From Haliclystus octoradiatus (taxonomy: Eukaryota; Cnidaria; Staurozoa; Stauromedusae; Haliclystidae), in contig OU744448.1 in NCBI GenBank assembly GCA_916610825.1, forward strand, positions 9,720,650 to 9,784,649: a DNA stretch of 64,000 nucleotides, read 5' to 3'. A model generated the notes under the pieces. That model did not search any database, was not told where the DNA came from, and worked only from the letters and a program-made list of their open reading frames with translations. Shown piece by piece: positions 1 through 12,409 of this stretch. Each line of letters opens with the position of its first letter. Within the stretch, counting starts at the first letter, position 1. Both the position numbers and the translations under genes were made by a program.

Positions 1-7
1 ATTTTAG

Positions 8-3000
8 CAAGAGCGTAGAGATAAATCAGTAAAAGAGAATTGTGTAACTTTAGCTAATGAAATTGAGCGAGTTAAAATTGAATCAGAGCAGCAAAAATCA
101 GAGTTGAAGGTAAGAACAATAATATGACATTGATGCCATGTTAAAAATATAAAACTAAAATGCATTCAGTTGCAGAAAAGAGAGATTCTAATATGAACAA
201 ATCATTTCACACTACAGATCATCTTTCAAAATAATCAACAAATAATATTTCAGATGTTTTCAATGTACTTATGTTTCCCTTTGTGCATATATACATTGTT
301 AACTTTCCGTGAAGAGTTCCTAGATAAATCATACACATTAAGGTTGAGCCAATGAAAAAAGTCGTCAAATGCTCATGCAGTATACAAGTCAATTTTACAA
401 TTATAATAATAATTACTCCACTATATATTTACTCGATAAATTTTTAGTCGTGAAAAATGTTTAATTTTTAAGGAAAAATATTCCAAAGATCATCAGTTAC
501 CGAAAGAAGAATTATACGAAATGGAGATGAAATTAATGGAGCTCAAATCTGAGAAATTAGTCATGGCTGTCAAGGTATAAAGAATCATCTTTTGTCTCAT
601 CTTATCTTGCCCTACGTACCTACGATATTCTTACAGGGAGATATATCCAAAAAACTTATTAAGGCACAAGTCTGTATCATATTACTTGTTTGAACTAGGT
701 AACACACTTTTGTATGTCAACTTTCAGATGTTGTTCTGATATTACAAAATTCTTTTCTTGGGTGATCAGGGCCACAAAATTAAAAATTGTACATAAAAAA
801 GAAAGAACACGTTGGGTCATGTTAAATATTCTTATAAAATCAAATTTTCACTACTTAAATGTATTTCGGCATACTTCTTGTGTTTTTATTAGCATCCGTC
901 TAATTATCATGCACGAATTCTGTGGCTGACATGATGTCATAGTATAAATGTAATATTATTTAGTGTTTATATCTTAACGTGTTTTCATCTTAATACTATA
1001 ATAGAATATGAGTTGTCCCCTCTTGATACCGCGCAAGTTAAGTAGGAATATGATTACATCTGTAACCTCCAGATTCACAGAATCCTATAACCAATTATAT
1101 CACTTCCAAGAACAATCTTGGAATTATTATTCAAAAGTGTTTAAAAAATCTATATCAATAATCACTCGAAAAAACGCGAGTCGTAATTGGTGGATCTGTA
1201 CCACGTGGTTTGCAGTTATGTCAAGACAACACATGACATTCCATGGCAGCCAGTGAAAAGATTTTAGATTTTCGTTGCTCTGTCGAGTATAGACCGTGCA
1301 AATATATGCCTACCCCGCACGGTCTATACCCGACAGCTTAACTCAGCAGCTATAGCACACTTGTCTGGAAAATGACAACGAGCTGTGACAAGATTAGGAT
1401 CGTTTCTGAATTTCAAATCAAATGTACTCTGTGATTACAAATATTCAGCTTGGAAAATTTAAAAAATGGATCAGCTTAGGAGCTGTTATTCAAATCTTAC
1501 TATTGCTATATTTTCAAGTGATGAAAACGAGTTAAGAGTTTGAAAACCATTATGTTGAATTCTTCTCTTTATGTTTTGAAATGATATTTGTATTTCAAAT
1601 GATAAATTGCATTTAATGAAAGACGACCCATTAAATTAGAAAACAAGTCATTGCTGAGGTGAATTCGATTAGAGATAATTGATGTTCCAGACAAAGGTTA
1701 TGTTAAATGATTATTGTAGGCCTATAACATTGACCATCACGCCTTGCGAGATCAAAGTTAAAAAATGTATGCAATTTTTCAAGCCACAGGTATTGCAGTG
1801 CAAGGTGTTGCCGTGCGTCAGTGCATATTCGAATACCGAGCTCAAAGGCTGGCAGTCATTCTTATGCTTTTAAAATGATCGCATCACTCTTGTTTGTGGT
1901 GCATTGAAATTTAGACCCACCTGTTCACCTCGTTTACGATATGGATTTCTCGCTTGTTGTTAGTGAACTCCTATTACTATTATAGGATTTTCTATTTTCT
2001 TTATTGCTGATAACAATTTGTTATTTATCAGCTTTTAATGTTTCTATTTTTTTTTCCAAAGATTAAAATGGAGCAAAGTGAAAAGAATGAACTAAGCAAA
2101 GATATTATTACTCTGAAAAATCGCTACGAGGAAGACTTAGAGCTTCAACAGCTGCAGCATTTCCAGGTTAGATGTCATCACAAATGGATATAATTATAAA
2201 TATTTATTATCAGTAAAGTTACTGGCATCCCCATGCTCTGGATACCGAGCTAGACTCAAAATGGTAAACTACAAAATCAAACTTGAATTGTAATTTTGCG
2301 ATCGTGATATTTGTTAAGTCAATATCTCACTGTCAAGATAGAGTTTTCCAGACTTATTTAAGTCGTCTCCCTTATGGTCCTTCATCCTCTTTCCGTTATA
2401 TTGATAAATTAGTTTGATGGAGTGAACATGAAAATATAAACTATTATTCACACAGTATCACCATTGGTTTTCTTTTGAGAAGAGGTGTCAAGCTCTAAAT
2501 AGTGACACAAATAGCATTGTCCATTCAAAGGATACAAACCTTATATCACCTGTATTCTAAATACATGTTATGATGTAATTATTTTTTAAGTTTCATAGGG
2601 AACTAATACTATATTTGGACTCAGAAAATTGCTCCAAAAAAATGAACCTATAATCAAATGGACTCTCCAACTCTTTCATAAGACGAAAACGAAATTGCGC
2701 CTAAAAATCAAAACGATATGTGTCTACTGACATTTTGTTAGCTAGGTTGATTCTATTGTTTGAGAACAAATGACTATTGTTTTCATCAGCAATAGATTAT
2801 TATAATTCCATTCAAATACTAAAAGTCTCAAAATCTGAATATTGTATTAGAATATTGATTATATTGACTGTAAAATATCGATAGATTTTCTTTTCTTTAA
2901 CATTTCAAAACAGATGAAAAATTCTGTATTTCAAGTCTCAAAATCTGAATATTGTATTAGAATATTGATTATATTGACTGTAAAATATCGATAGATTTTC

Positions 3001-3843
3001 TTTTCTTTAACACTTCAAAACAGATGAAAAATTCTGTATTTCAAATCTGCTAATTGCTCTATATTTTTTAATATTTTTCCATTCAAGATTTTTGAGTTGG
3101 CTTTAATATACCGTTTGATTTTAGACTTTTCGTCAGTATCGCGAGATTTATGAGGAGCAAAAAAGTGCTCTTGATCAACAATACAGAAGTTTACTAGAAG
3201 AATCAATCCAAGATTCAATTTATTTATCGTCTCGTAATGAAGAATTGGTTGAAGAAAATCGTATTTATCAACAAGGTAATATATTTTGTCAGAAATTTAT
3301 CTCTGGATCTGTGTGAATCTCGGATTCAAATTTCATTTGAGTCAAATTTGATCATTTTCTTGTTACAATCATAACCAGATATTTATCTTGCTCGTTTTAA
3401 TTTTAATCTGCATTTAGTAAAACACCTTAGCATCAATAATAGATGCATTTTTGCTCGATTTGAAGGCTGTTTAAGGAATACTCTTATTAAAGTCTCTCAA
3501 ATATTTTGGATAACGTAAATATTATCTAGCAACAAGCAGGTTAGTTTTTACTTTGAAGAGCAACTTACTTTTAATTAATTTGTTTATGATTTCCCTTGCA
3601 AAAGAAGTGGGCTATAGTAGCTTTTATCAACAGCGTGGATTGTATATTTATTAGAATTTTCAGGAAATAAACATGACTCGAATAGTCTTTATTTAACATA
3701 AATAATTTTTATTCACTATATTTAGTATTAAAATGTATTATTAATGTTACTGATTACAAATATTAGATTGACTCTGTTTTATTTTTTCAGAAATTGCAGA
3801 AATTAAGGATAAGATCACAATGCTCGAGAGCAAGGCATCATGA
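8..3843 (+). CDS. 3' exons of a coiled-coil protein gene (partial)
   Basis: Five exons can be read with consistent phases: 8-109 (phase 0, 34 codons), 473-574 (34 codons), 2062-2166 (35 codons), 3125-3275 (ends phase 1) and 3791-3843 (stop TGA 3841-3843). Each internal boundary has AG before and GT after, and the exon 4/5 join restores a Glu codon. The 5' part of the gene lies outside the window. The visible product of about 170 residues is rich in Glu, Lys, Gln and Leu with almost no Gly or Pro, as expected for a long coiled coil. The last exons include QYREIYEEQKSALDQQYRSL and end in MLESKAS. The short exons in phase 0 resemble those of centrosomal, ciliary or cytoskeletal coiled-coil genes, but I do not recognise the family. 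Exon assignment is by eye; an extra small exon in the long introns is possible. Confidence 0.75.
1280..1336. repeat. intronic inverted repeat (20-bp stem)
   Basis: The arms CTGTCG-A-GTATAGACCGTGC (1280-1299) and GCACGGTCTATAC-C-CGACAG (1317-1336) pair over 20 positions with one mismatch, around a 17-nt loop. It lies in the intron between the exons ending at 574 and starting at 2062. It could be a solo foldback element or a small structured RNA precursor. The rest of this 1.5-kb intron shows nothing else. Confidence 0.7.
2824..3043. repeat. 110-bp tandem duplication in intron
   Basis: Two direct copies, 2824-2933 and 2934-3043, are nearly identical (for example aacatttcaaaac versus aacacttcaaaac). 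They end about 80 bp before the acceptor of the exon starting at 3125. The close match suggests a recent duplication. Confidence 0.85.
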
Positions 3844-3882
3844 ACAGTTTGTTAATACTGCATTTATCTCTTAAGCTTTACA

Positions 3883-4730
3883 TTTATATTTTAGTTCATA
3901 GTTGTATAATTCAATGTGGTTGTATACAGTCAGTTTACTCTAGAGGTATAAATATACGATAAATACCTCTCTTGAGTCCGAAAGATTTCTTATTATTAAT
4001 TCATATTAATCATAATGGATGCAAAATTTATATTTTAGTTCATAGTTGTATAATTCAATGTGGTTGTATATAGTCAGTTTACTCTAGAGGTATAAATATA
4101 CGATAAATACCTTTCTTGAGTCCGAAAGATTTCTTATTATCAATTCATATTAATCATAATGGATGCCAAATTTATATTTTAGTTCATAGTTGTATAATTC
4201 AATGTGGTTGTATATAGTCAGTTTACTCTAGAGGTATAAATAAACGATAAATACCTCTCTTGAGTCCGAAAGATTTCTTATTATCAATTCATATTAATCA
4301 TAATGGATGCAAAATTTATATTTTAGTTCATTGTTGTATAATTCAATGTGGTTGTATATAGTCAAATTACTCTAGAGGTATAATTATACGATAAATACCT
4401 TTCTTGAGTCCGAAAGATTTCTTATTATCAATTCATATTAATCATAATAGATGCAAAATTTATATTTTAGTTCATAGTTGTATAATTCAATGTGGTTGTA
4501 TATAGTCAGTTTACTCTAGAGGTATAAATATACGATAAATACCTTTCTTGAGTCCGAAAGATTTCTTATTATCAATTCATATTAATCATAACGAATGCAA
4601 AATTTATATTTTAGTTCATAGTTGTATAATTCAATGTGGTTGTATATAGTCAGTTTACTCTAGAGGTATAAATATACGATAAATACCTTTCTTGAGTCCG
4701 AAAGATTTCTTATTATCAATTCATATTAAT
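3883..4730. repeat. 144-bp minisatellite array, about 5.9 copies
   Basis: The phrase tttatattttagttcat starts at 3883, 4027, 4171, 4315, 4459 and 4603 (the fourth copy reads ttcattg), exactly 144 bp apart. Each unit contains agaggtat..atacct(c/t)t, which can form an 8-bp stem around a 13-nt AT-rich loop. The first unit starts 39 bp after the stop codon of the coiled-coil gene, so it is probably in its 3' UTR and the array would have grown from UTR sequence. Copies differ by only a few bases, so expansion or homogenisation is recent. Confidence 0.93.
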
Positions 4731-4962
4731 ACTCTGATAACCATGTACATAATATTGTCATCGAATAACATTGTTATTTGCTATTGCTGTATATAACATT
4801 CCTCCGTAGCCGAGCCACTGTTAGATTGCTTCAAATGTTATGCTATTGCCAATGAAGTATGAGAGATGGACGGACAAAGATGATCACATGGCGGTATAAC
4901 TACCTACTGTAATGAAAATCATACACATATCGAAACCTTGCTGAGTGGTATGATCAGTTGTA

Positions 4963-5105
4963 GAGAATAATTCATGGGCACGCGAAGATTTATTTTTCTA
5001 GTGTTTAAATCTCTATTTCACGCGCCAGATTCTACGAGCGAGTAGGATAGAGATTTGAACATTCGAAAAATAAATTCATATGTCCAAGCGCCCGTGAATT
5101 ATTCT
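4963..5105. mobile_element. foldback element, about 143 bp
   Basis: The left arm begins AGAATAATTCATGGGC and the right arm ends GCCCGTGAATTATTCT. Inner blocks also pair (ATTTATTTTTC with GAAAAATAAAT, AAATCTCTAT with ATAGAGATTT), so almost the whole segment is an imperfect palindrome. There is no coding capacity. I did not find a clear target-site duplication. Confidence 0.7.
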
Positions 5106-5471
5106 ATTTATTATAAAAAATTTACTTGGGAGCATGCAGAATTTCGGCAAACAACTTTGTCAAGAGTTTAAAACGCAATGAAGATTAACGCAAGAGCTAT
5201 ATTAGAGCAAGTTCAATGATTTCTATTAATCGAATTGGAATATATCCAATCGATTGTACATGTATCGAATCGATTCAAACCTTGTAAACGTGGCATAAGG
5301 TTTACAAGGCATAAAGTTCCTCTTAGTATCGAAAGTGGGAGTTTCCTTGGTAATGAAAATGCAAGACGCTCTGTGATTGGTTGAAAAGTGTTGTTTTTAC
5401 GTGTGAAAGTATCATATTTTTACGTGTGATATCATCAACTTTATCAAATACGGCTTTTATGAGCGGAAAAC
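5106..5471. other. non-coding spacer with a short hairpin
   Basis: No gene seen. It contains a perfect 10-bp inverted repeat, CCTTGTAAAC (5280-5289) and GTTTACAAGG (5300-5309), with a 10-nt loop, and two close copies of tttttacgtgtga near 5395-5425. Confidence 0.6.
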
Positions 5472-5961
5472 CATAGACTTACATAGATTGCTGATTCAAT
5501 AGCCAAACTTCATGGAAAACACATAGCGACTACGGGCATCCATAATGACTGACGCAAAGTACCAAAACAGAGCATTGAAAACTGCGAAATTTCAAGCCAC
5601 TTTTTGAGCAATTTTTGTTTCTAAATGAAACAGGATTTTATTTTATAAAATAATTATTTATGACTACCAATTTCAAATTGCATCATACATGGGTCGAAAC
5701 ATCTATTTTTTCTCGTATTTGAAGTTAAACAGTGTTTTTTTTTGTTTTTTTTATATTTCCTTGTTTCTCGGTGTCCTATTTAAACTATCTTTCTATGACA
5801 GTGAGAACATATTATTTAGAGTTTAGATTACAAGAGAGTTTATAGGAGAGATCAAATAATTTTGAAAATATCAATGAGGAATACTCTAAAATAAGCCCTT
5901 TGCGCCAATCATCTTTGTTCCCTATGTTGCACATTTTCGGCCGCAGTCTATGTAATTCTAT
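5472..5961. mobile_element. Mutator-like MITE, copy 1
   Basis: The termini ATAGACTTACATAGATTGC (from 5473) and GCAGTCTATGTAATTCTAT (to 5961) are inverted repeats with two mismatches. Flanks are the direct repeat GCGGAAAAC(C) at 5463-5472 and 5962-5971, a 9-10 bp target duplication. That length fits Mutator-like elements; the superfamily is an inference. The 490-bp body has no open frame. A related copy in the opposite orientation is split between 52000-52475 and 59638-59700. Confidence 0.75.
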
Positions 5962-5985
5962 GCGGAAAACCCACTAAAACACTGA

Positions 5986-8900
5986 TGTTTATATCTTCTT
6001 ATATAAATAATACTGTCTGTTTGTATATCACTATATTTCGATATTTCTGTTTTTGTCCGCGACTTATGTACGTCTTACTGGCGAAATAATACAGATAATC
6101 CTTTGTCGGGAAATTAAGCAAACATTTGTGTCGAGATAAGCATGTACAGTAACAAATTTGTTGTATGAAAACTATAGGTCTGTGACGATGTTTCAAAATA
6201 ATATATTTCCTGTGATATTTCATTTGATATCATTGTATTTAACAAATAAAGAGATTATGAAAATTTCAAAGGTTGATAATCTAGCGGGCAGCCAATTCGA
6301 ATTCAAATTGAAATCTCCAGAACAAAAATATTTCGTTGTGAATTTAAAAGCTGCGTGTAAATGGTTTTAAAAAGTGAAACTGAAAACTGCATCAGTTTTA
6401 AGATAATTAAAACAATACGAAATACTGAATTACATTGAATTACCAGGATAACTAGGCCAAGCAAAATATGTTTGAAATCAAAGAAACGCGTAGACATTTT
6501 GTTTGGTGGTGATGTCATAGAGCGCGGCACAAAACGCTGTGAAAATGAAACAGACTTTAGATCCTCAATTTATTAATGAACCAAATGCTGTTTATTACAT
6601 TTCTTAAAATAGGTTTTTAATTTCAGATTTGCTTCCATAATTAACGAAGGAATTGCAAACATCGATTGAAGTTAAAATTTCATTTTGTTGATTGACTATA
6701 AGAATAAGACACATTATGTTACTACAGTTTTGAGAATAAAACTAGCTCCGCTACGCTCGGATTCATGGTGAATGATATAATAATCACAATAAACCAATTG
6801 AAATCAAATTCAATAGAATATCAAATCAATCAAATCATCATGCAAAGAAAAATAAAATAAAATTCAAAAAAGTAAAATCAATCCAATCGAATGATATAAA
6901 ATCAGATCAAAAAAAAAAATCTACTTCAGTAGAAAAAACAATAAAATAAAATAAAATAAATAAAAAATATGAGATAGATGTTAAGAAAGGAATAATTAAA
7001 TAGAAGTTGAATAAAGTAAAAAGAATGTAGAGTAAAACTATCAGAAGAAAAATTTATCCAATAATAAATAAAAGAAAGGAATAGATGATTATGCAGACGC
7101 TGATGGAATTGAATCCCAACCCCTAGCGCTTGATACAGACGCTTCACCCCTAGACCATACCAAGGTAAAACAGATATAGTGATTTTCACTACTTATAATA
7201 CAGGTGTGAGTTGTAAATGACGTGCGAAGTTGTCTCATCTCAAGCTGATGTCGCAGCAGAATTAAAACATTTGAATAAACAACTTTAAAGAATGGAAACA
7301 ATAACTAATCATGCAACCTATTACCAGAAGAATATTTATTTCTCTCTAATTTTACTAGGGGCCTGGCGCAGTTTTTGACGTACAATAAATGATGTGAACT
7401 TTTCCCTTCGGAGTATCGCCTTGTCATTGTTGTCGCATGGACAACTGGTTTAAATGGTCTTTACAATTTATTCCAAATAAAACCATGACGACTGGTTTAG
7501 CAGTTTAAAATAATAAATAACTTCAGAAAACAATATAAACAATAAACATATAATACTGTCTTCAGTATGTCTAATCCCCCGAACAAATGATGAAGTGTCG
7601 ATTGAAAAGTTTTCACGGTCAAAACACATCAAAAACTATCTTTGAGGTTTCACCTCAAATAGTGATGTTACAGAACGATTAAGCCTTTCATTAACCATTT
7701 CAAATGATGAGAAGAAGAAAACAATCATGTGTTGTAGATGTAATGAAGATGTAATGAAGATGTAGTCACCATGTCAACTAATCCAATAGTATTAGAAAAC
7801 ATTTCATTTAATAATGTAATTGTAATCTTGCTAAGCTGCGAGTACACCAACATGGCCGCCATCATTTTAGTAAAAATGTCACTTGAGTGAAAACGCTCCT
7901 AACCGTGATTCCAAAGGGCAATGCCAGAACCTGAACAATAACTCATTGAAATATGGGTGGATATTGCGCAATCGCTGACAATCGCTTATTGTCTATGTAT
8001 AATTTGCACAGCAAAGCAATCTGCGAATTGCTATTTACATGCTATTGCGGTAACGGTCACAATCATCACGGTGGTCATGTGTGAAGACGTAGTCGCAGCA
8101 TAATATATAAGTCGCGCCCACAATGACGCTTCCGTAACCGTGATTTTTTTTAACCTGATAGCATAGACTCATGGATACACCGTAACCATGAGTCAAAAAT
8201 AGCGGTATCTTATTCATCGTTGATCAACATTTAATAGATTCAGGTATATCATATTCATCAAAATTAAATTGAATTGAACGTATGATTTGTGATAAATAAT
8301 AATTATAATATCTCCAGCGTTCAAAAATGGCTTTCAACTTTAAAAACATAAAAACATAATTCAAAAACATTCTTCTATAGTTAATACAATTTGGATGAGT
8401 GTACCAAACCCTGTGTTACAAAATAAAAAGCAAAAAAAGTCGCATATAATAATCGATAGTAGCAAACATTATTTATTAAAATACAACGTACCATGTTCCA
8501 AATGAGATCCAAATAAGAAAGAAGAATGAGATCCAAATAAAAACTATATGAGCGATATAATCTCCAAACAACATTTATATACATAATTGCGGGTTTCCTG
8601 AGTTAATACACCAATCAATAATAAGTTAACAACCATATTTTATCGAAGGAGAATGTAAACCCGATAAGAATAAAATATAAATTGTCTTTTATTCGAAATA
8701 ATTCTGACAAAGAAAGATCATTTCATATCGCGATCAAATGCATGGTAAAGCAGATTCATTTCCTATATAAGTAAATCCTTTTTATCATACATCATAACAT
8801 GATCATTTAAATATTTCGGCTATGGTATTTGTATATCTTTAAAGCTGCATCGAACATTTCCACACTATAAATCATCGCGTCCGTTTCAAGAAATTCTGAA

Positions 8901-9915
8901 TAAATATAAATATCACGAATCTGGCAAAATGAGTTGTTTTCGTTTTTCTATCAAAACAATTAATTTATTCATCATCGTCTTGTCTTTCATTTGACATGTG
9001 CAAGTTTTTATAAATAGCGCCTAGGAATAATGACAACAAGATGAGATGTAATGCGATATCAATATCAAACTATTATAGCCATTTATTATAGAATTGTATT
9101 TCATTTTAAAAGAATGATGATGCACATGAATCACATTTTTTTTTTCTTATAAAATTCTATTTTCAACGAACTCTTAGTATTTTGATAGACTGCCATGAAA
9201 ATCACAGGCCTACTTGTCGAGATTATTAAGATCAAAAATATATAGGCTCATTTACTATCATATGATAATATTATCAGATGTATATATATATTGCAATAAA
9301 GATTTGAGAATCCAAACCGAACTCGATCCGATCGTATCGGGTCAAGTTCGGGTTGATATTTTAGGTCTTCCGATCTGATCAGATTTGAAGTACTTTTTTA
9401 TGATTAACTTTGGATTTCAAAATTTGATAGAGTATTTGTAATTTGTAATCATTAATGTGTTCTATCTTCCTTACAGCACATCACATAAAGTTTTTTTTTA
9501 TATAGATATAGCTACGACAAATGCATAAAATTGACTGTCGGCCTTTGCTCTTGGTCTTCAAATATGCACTGATTCACACCACTATTTGTAGTTTTAAAAA
9601 TTGCATTAACTTTCAACTTTGAGCCTGCAAGGCGCTTTGGTATATTTTATGCCTTTAATATGCCGTTCTCTATACATTTCAATCGACTCAATTGATGTGA
9701 AATGAATTATATTTTTATGAAGCAAATGATCAAGATGTCTTGTAAAATGTCGAGTAATTGTAAAACGTTTCAATGCGTATTGTTCTTCTCCAAAGTTCAC
9801 TCTCCGTATTATACATTAATAGTCAGCTTAGTCCATTGTTTAATTATTTTTTCTATTTAGTGATCTGAAAGTTTTATCACACAAGGTCCAGTATTGGACC
9901 GACACTAATTGCTAG
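5986..9915 (+). mobile_element. non-autonomous Helitron, copy 1
   Basis: The 3' end has the Helitron signature: a hairpin GGTCCA-GTAT-TGGACC followed after about 11 nt by CTAG and then T (CTAG at 9912-9915). The 5' side shares the ATAATACTGTC block (near 6007) with the other copies; the extreme terminus is degenerate, so 5986 is approximate. Long stretches align with copy 2 and, reversed, with copies 3 and 4 (for example the tGATCAACATTTAAT block near 8220). It is longer than the others (3.9 kb) because of extra sequence around 6550-8200, including a tRNA-like stretch. No Rep/helicase frame is visible, so it would depend on another Helitron. Confidence 0.75.
7090..7170 (-). repeat. tRNA-like (SINE-type) sequence
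   Basis: On the minus strand there is an A-box-like TGGTCTAGGGG and, about 35 nt later, a B-box-like GGGATTCAATTCC, with tRNA-like spacing. It lies in the unique part of Helitron copy 1, beside a long A/T-rich simple stretch (6840-6990). It is more likely a tRNA-derived SINE head or a pseudo-tRNA than a working tRNA gene, since I see no clean acceptor or anticodon stem. Confidence 0.5.
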
Positions 9916-10034
9916 TTATATCATATTATAATACCGTAGATTATAGACAAATACGTATAATAATCATTAAATAATTTTGTCAAACACGTATAATGCAAGA
10001 CTAATATGTTACTACTCGGTCAGTAACGCCATAC

Positions 10035-10451
10035 AAAATGAGGAACTGCTGCAAAAACTGAAAGAGTATCGAGGTAAGGCGTTTGAGAAATGAAATCATT
10101 TTACACTAGTAGACTACTCAAATCCTCTACTGGAGCTTACTTCCTCTCATGTTGGGCAGGTTATAAAGAACTGTGAAAACCTTTTCACCAATGCAGACAT
10201 TTATCAATATGTGGAAATTTGAAAACGTATACTTGCCAATAATATCATGCTGATTATAGAAGAGTCGAAGACACTATTGTTGATGTTGATAATCTAGCTC
10301 TGAGTGATATAATAACGTTCACGATGAATGTGATAATTATGTTGCAGACGATTGGTTATTCATTGTCGATGATTCTGGATATGAAGGCATCTTACTCGAC
10401 AATCAATCGGAACAGCAATTGGATGAAGAACTAAATACTTACAAATATTAA
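10035..10451 (+). pseudogene. degenerate unknown coding remnant
   Basis: Broken plus-strand frames read like real protein, including VIKNCENLFTNADIYQYVEI near 10160-10210 and, in another frame, ADDWLFIVDDSGYEGILLDN from 10344 to an in-frame TAA at 10449-10451. The pieces are separated by frameshifts and stops. I do not recognise the family with confidence. Confidence 0.4.
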
Positions 10452-10604
10452 TTCACTCCTTCGTTGGCAATGGACGTGTCCCGAGCAGTTCGTCTGAAGG
10501 ATTGATACATTGTGCAAACATATTTGCTTGCTATCTTGATTACGCTTCCAACTTCACTGTATTGAAAAACTAATATTTTAATGCTGATTTAATTTGATTT
10601 TTCT

Positions 10605-11890
10605 TTGTATACATACATACATACCTGTCAGCTTAGATTATTTTATTATCATTTTACTATTGTGAAAAAAGCATGGTTTTATAGTACAGCAGAGAGGATA
10701 TTCTCCAGTTGCGAAACCACGCTACGTCAGTATATTGTATCTCTGACACAAATTATTCATGTTACTACCAACGGAATAAGAGTAAGAGAAGGAGAAGAAG
10801 ACCTAGTATCAGAAGTAAACAGAGCAAAAATCATACCAATGATGAAAACAAGCCTTATTCAATTCCAACACAATACCGATTCTGCATCAGATTCAGTCAT
10901 GTGAAAACCAGGAAAGTACAATCACAACTCCTCAATTTCTACTTGAAAAGAATGACGCACGGGTGACTTCGATTGTTATGTCAAACCAAGATGGAATAGT
11001 TTCAGACAAAAGCAGCTACACTCAAAACAAAATTACTACTGAAAATAAAAACTGATCTACATAGCAATAACACGCTCTTGAATACCACTATTTCAAATAC
11101 ACACGATTTGTTGGACGACAGAACAACCAGTACCCTATCAGAACTTTGATCAAAGGCAAACAAGGGATAGTTCTTGTATTTTTATGCAATTGAAATATAA
11201 ACAGCGTATACCATAAAATAGGAGCATTCATGCCACTTCTTGAGAACAATATGTTTGGCGTCATCTGCATTTCTGAATAAAAGCTTTGCAGCTCGGATTC
11301 ATCTCTAGACTACAAAATCTACCACAGAGACAGAAGTTAGATACGGAGGTAGATTGATGGTATTCTTTCTCGATCAGCTAAAACCAAGGATATTACGATC
11401 CATCGAACATCCAGAAGTAGAAATGATTTGCTTAGAAATCATCATTAGAAGTAAGAAGAGACGTCTAGTTTTTTCATATCGACCACCATCATCAAAGGCA
11501 AATTAATTCTTTTCTATTATACATGCAATAGTAAACAAGCTTAGAATGCCTGATAAAGTGTTCTACATAATAGGTGATCTAAATCAAGACATTTTGAAGC
11601 CTCAGTCTTAAGGATATTGTCAAGTTATTGATAAAGATGTTGACACAGTTTATCAAGGACAATAGTCTTACGAATCTGGTTACAGAAGCGACACACCCAT
11701 CAAGTCGTACGACTCACTAGTAATACTTAGAGCAAAGAGCGACCATTGCATGGTCTGTGCGTCAATCGGTGGTAAAATAGCGAGACCTGAGCCAAAAAAG
11801 GTGCTTTACAGACAAACAAAGTACGTCAGTAAACAGGATCTGACAGCGTACCTTGCAAGAATTCCATGGAAAATCCTGAAAATAGTATAA
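10605..11890 (+). pseudogene. LINE relic with APE-type endonuclease
   Basis: From about 11160 the plus-strand frames give a decayed apurinic-type endonuclease of a non-LTR retrotransposon: NINSVYHKIGAF, then ICISE followed by a stop where ETK would be expected, YGGRLMVFF, SYRPPSS, a GDxN motif in IIGDLNQDIL (near 11570) and SDHC near 11740. Several stops and frameshifts interrupt it and no RT follows. The stretch 10605-11160 is Ser/Arg-rich broken frame that could be the N-terminal region of the same element. An ATAC microsatellite at 10609-10624 may be the tail of another LINE. Confidence 0.6.
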
Positions 11891-12409
11891 CTGATACAGT
11901 TGATATAGTATAAATATTTAGTATAAATGGATATAGTTGATAGTTTACCAATTTTTTAACGGAAGATGATGTTCCTGGTGCCAAATTAATTAAATGTCGC
12001 GTTTCTCTCAAAATGAAGACAACGTTTGGTTGCGACAAGAAATCTACATTTTCCAAATAACATGTATTGCTTTTATAGCAATAAACAAAAGATGAAATCT
12101 ACTATATACAAATTATCTATTACAATGATAATTATATGCTAAATGTAGATTACTTATTAACATGATAATACCTCTAATATAAGGGAGGTAACATAATTCA
12201 AACACGGACATTATTTGGCCTAGTGGTCTTACTACAAGGACACAATTTTTCCAGCCTATATATTTAACCAGCTAGTAGGACATAATTTGTCCACTTGTTA
12301 ATATAATACAGTACACTGTTATTGTTACTATACACTGTTGTTATTTGACCAACTATAATGTTTATGAAGGATGAAACAAACACCACACTAAACAACCAGA
12401 ATATTGCAG
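11891..12409. other. AT-rich stretch, no gene seen
   Basis: I see no coding or structured feature between the LINE relic and the SAP-YqaJ pseudogene, apart from scattered short AT repeats. Confidence 0.5.

Noticed and set aside
714-1256. Open frames of 71 and 82 codons on the plus strand
   Set aside because: They lie in the intron of the coiled-coil gene, have no protein-like motif and no splice support.
5999-6530. Overlapping frames of 70-75 codons on both strands
   Set aside because: They lie in Helitron sequence that recurs at 29990-30180, 46082-46282 and 49410-49592 without conserved protein; similarity is at the DNA level only.
6840-6990. Long A/T-rich tract resembling a poly(A) tail
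   Set aside because: It is a mixed aaataaaat simple sequence with no retro-copy upstream in the right orientation.
10609-10624. ATAC microsatellite as a marker of a complete LINE to its left
   Set aside because: Sequence upstream (10035-10451) does not resemble LINE ORF2, so the tail cannot be tied to an element.
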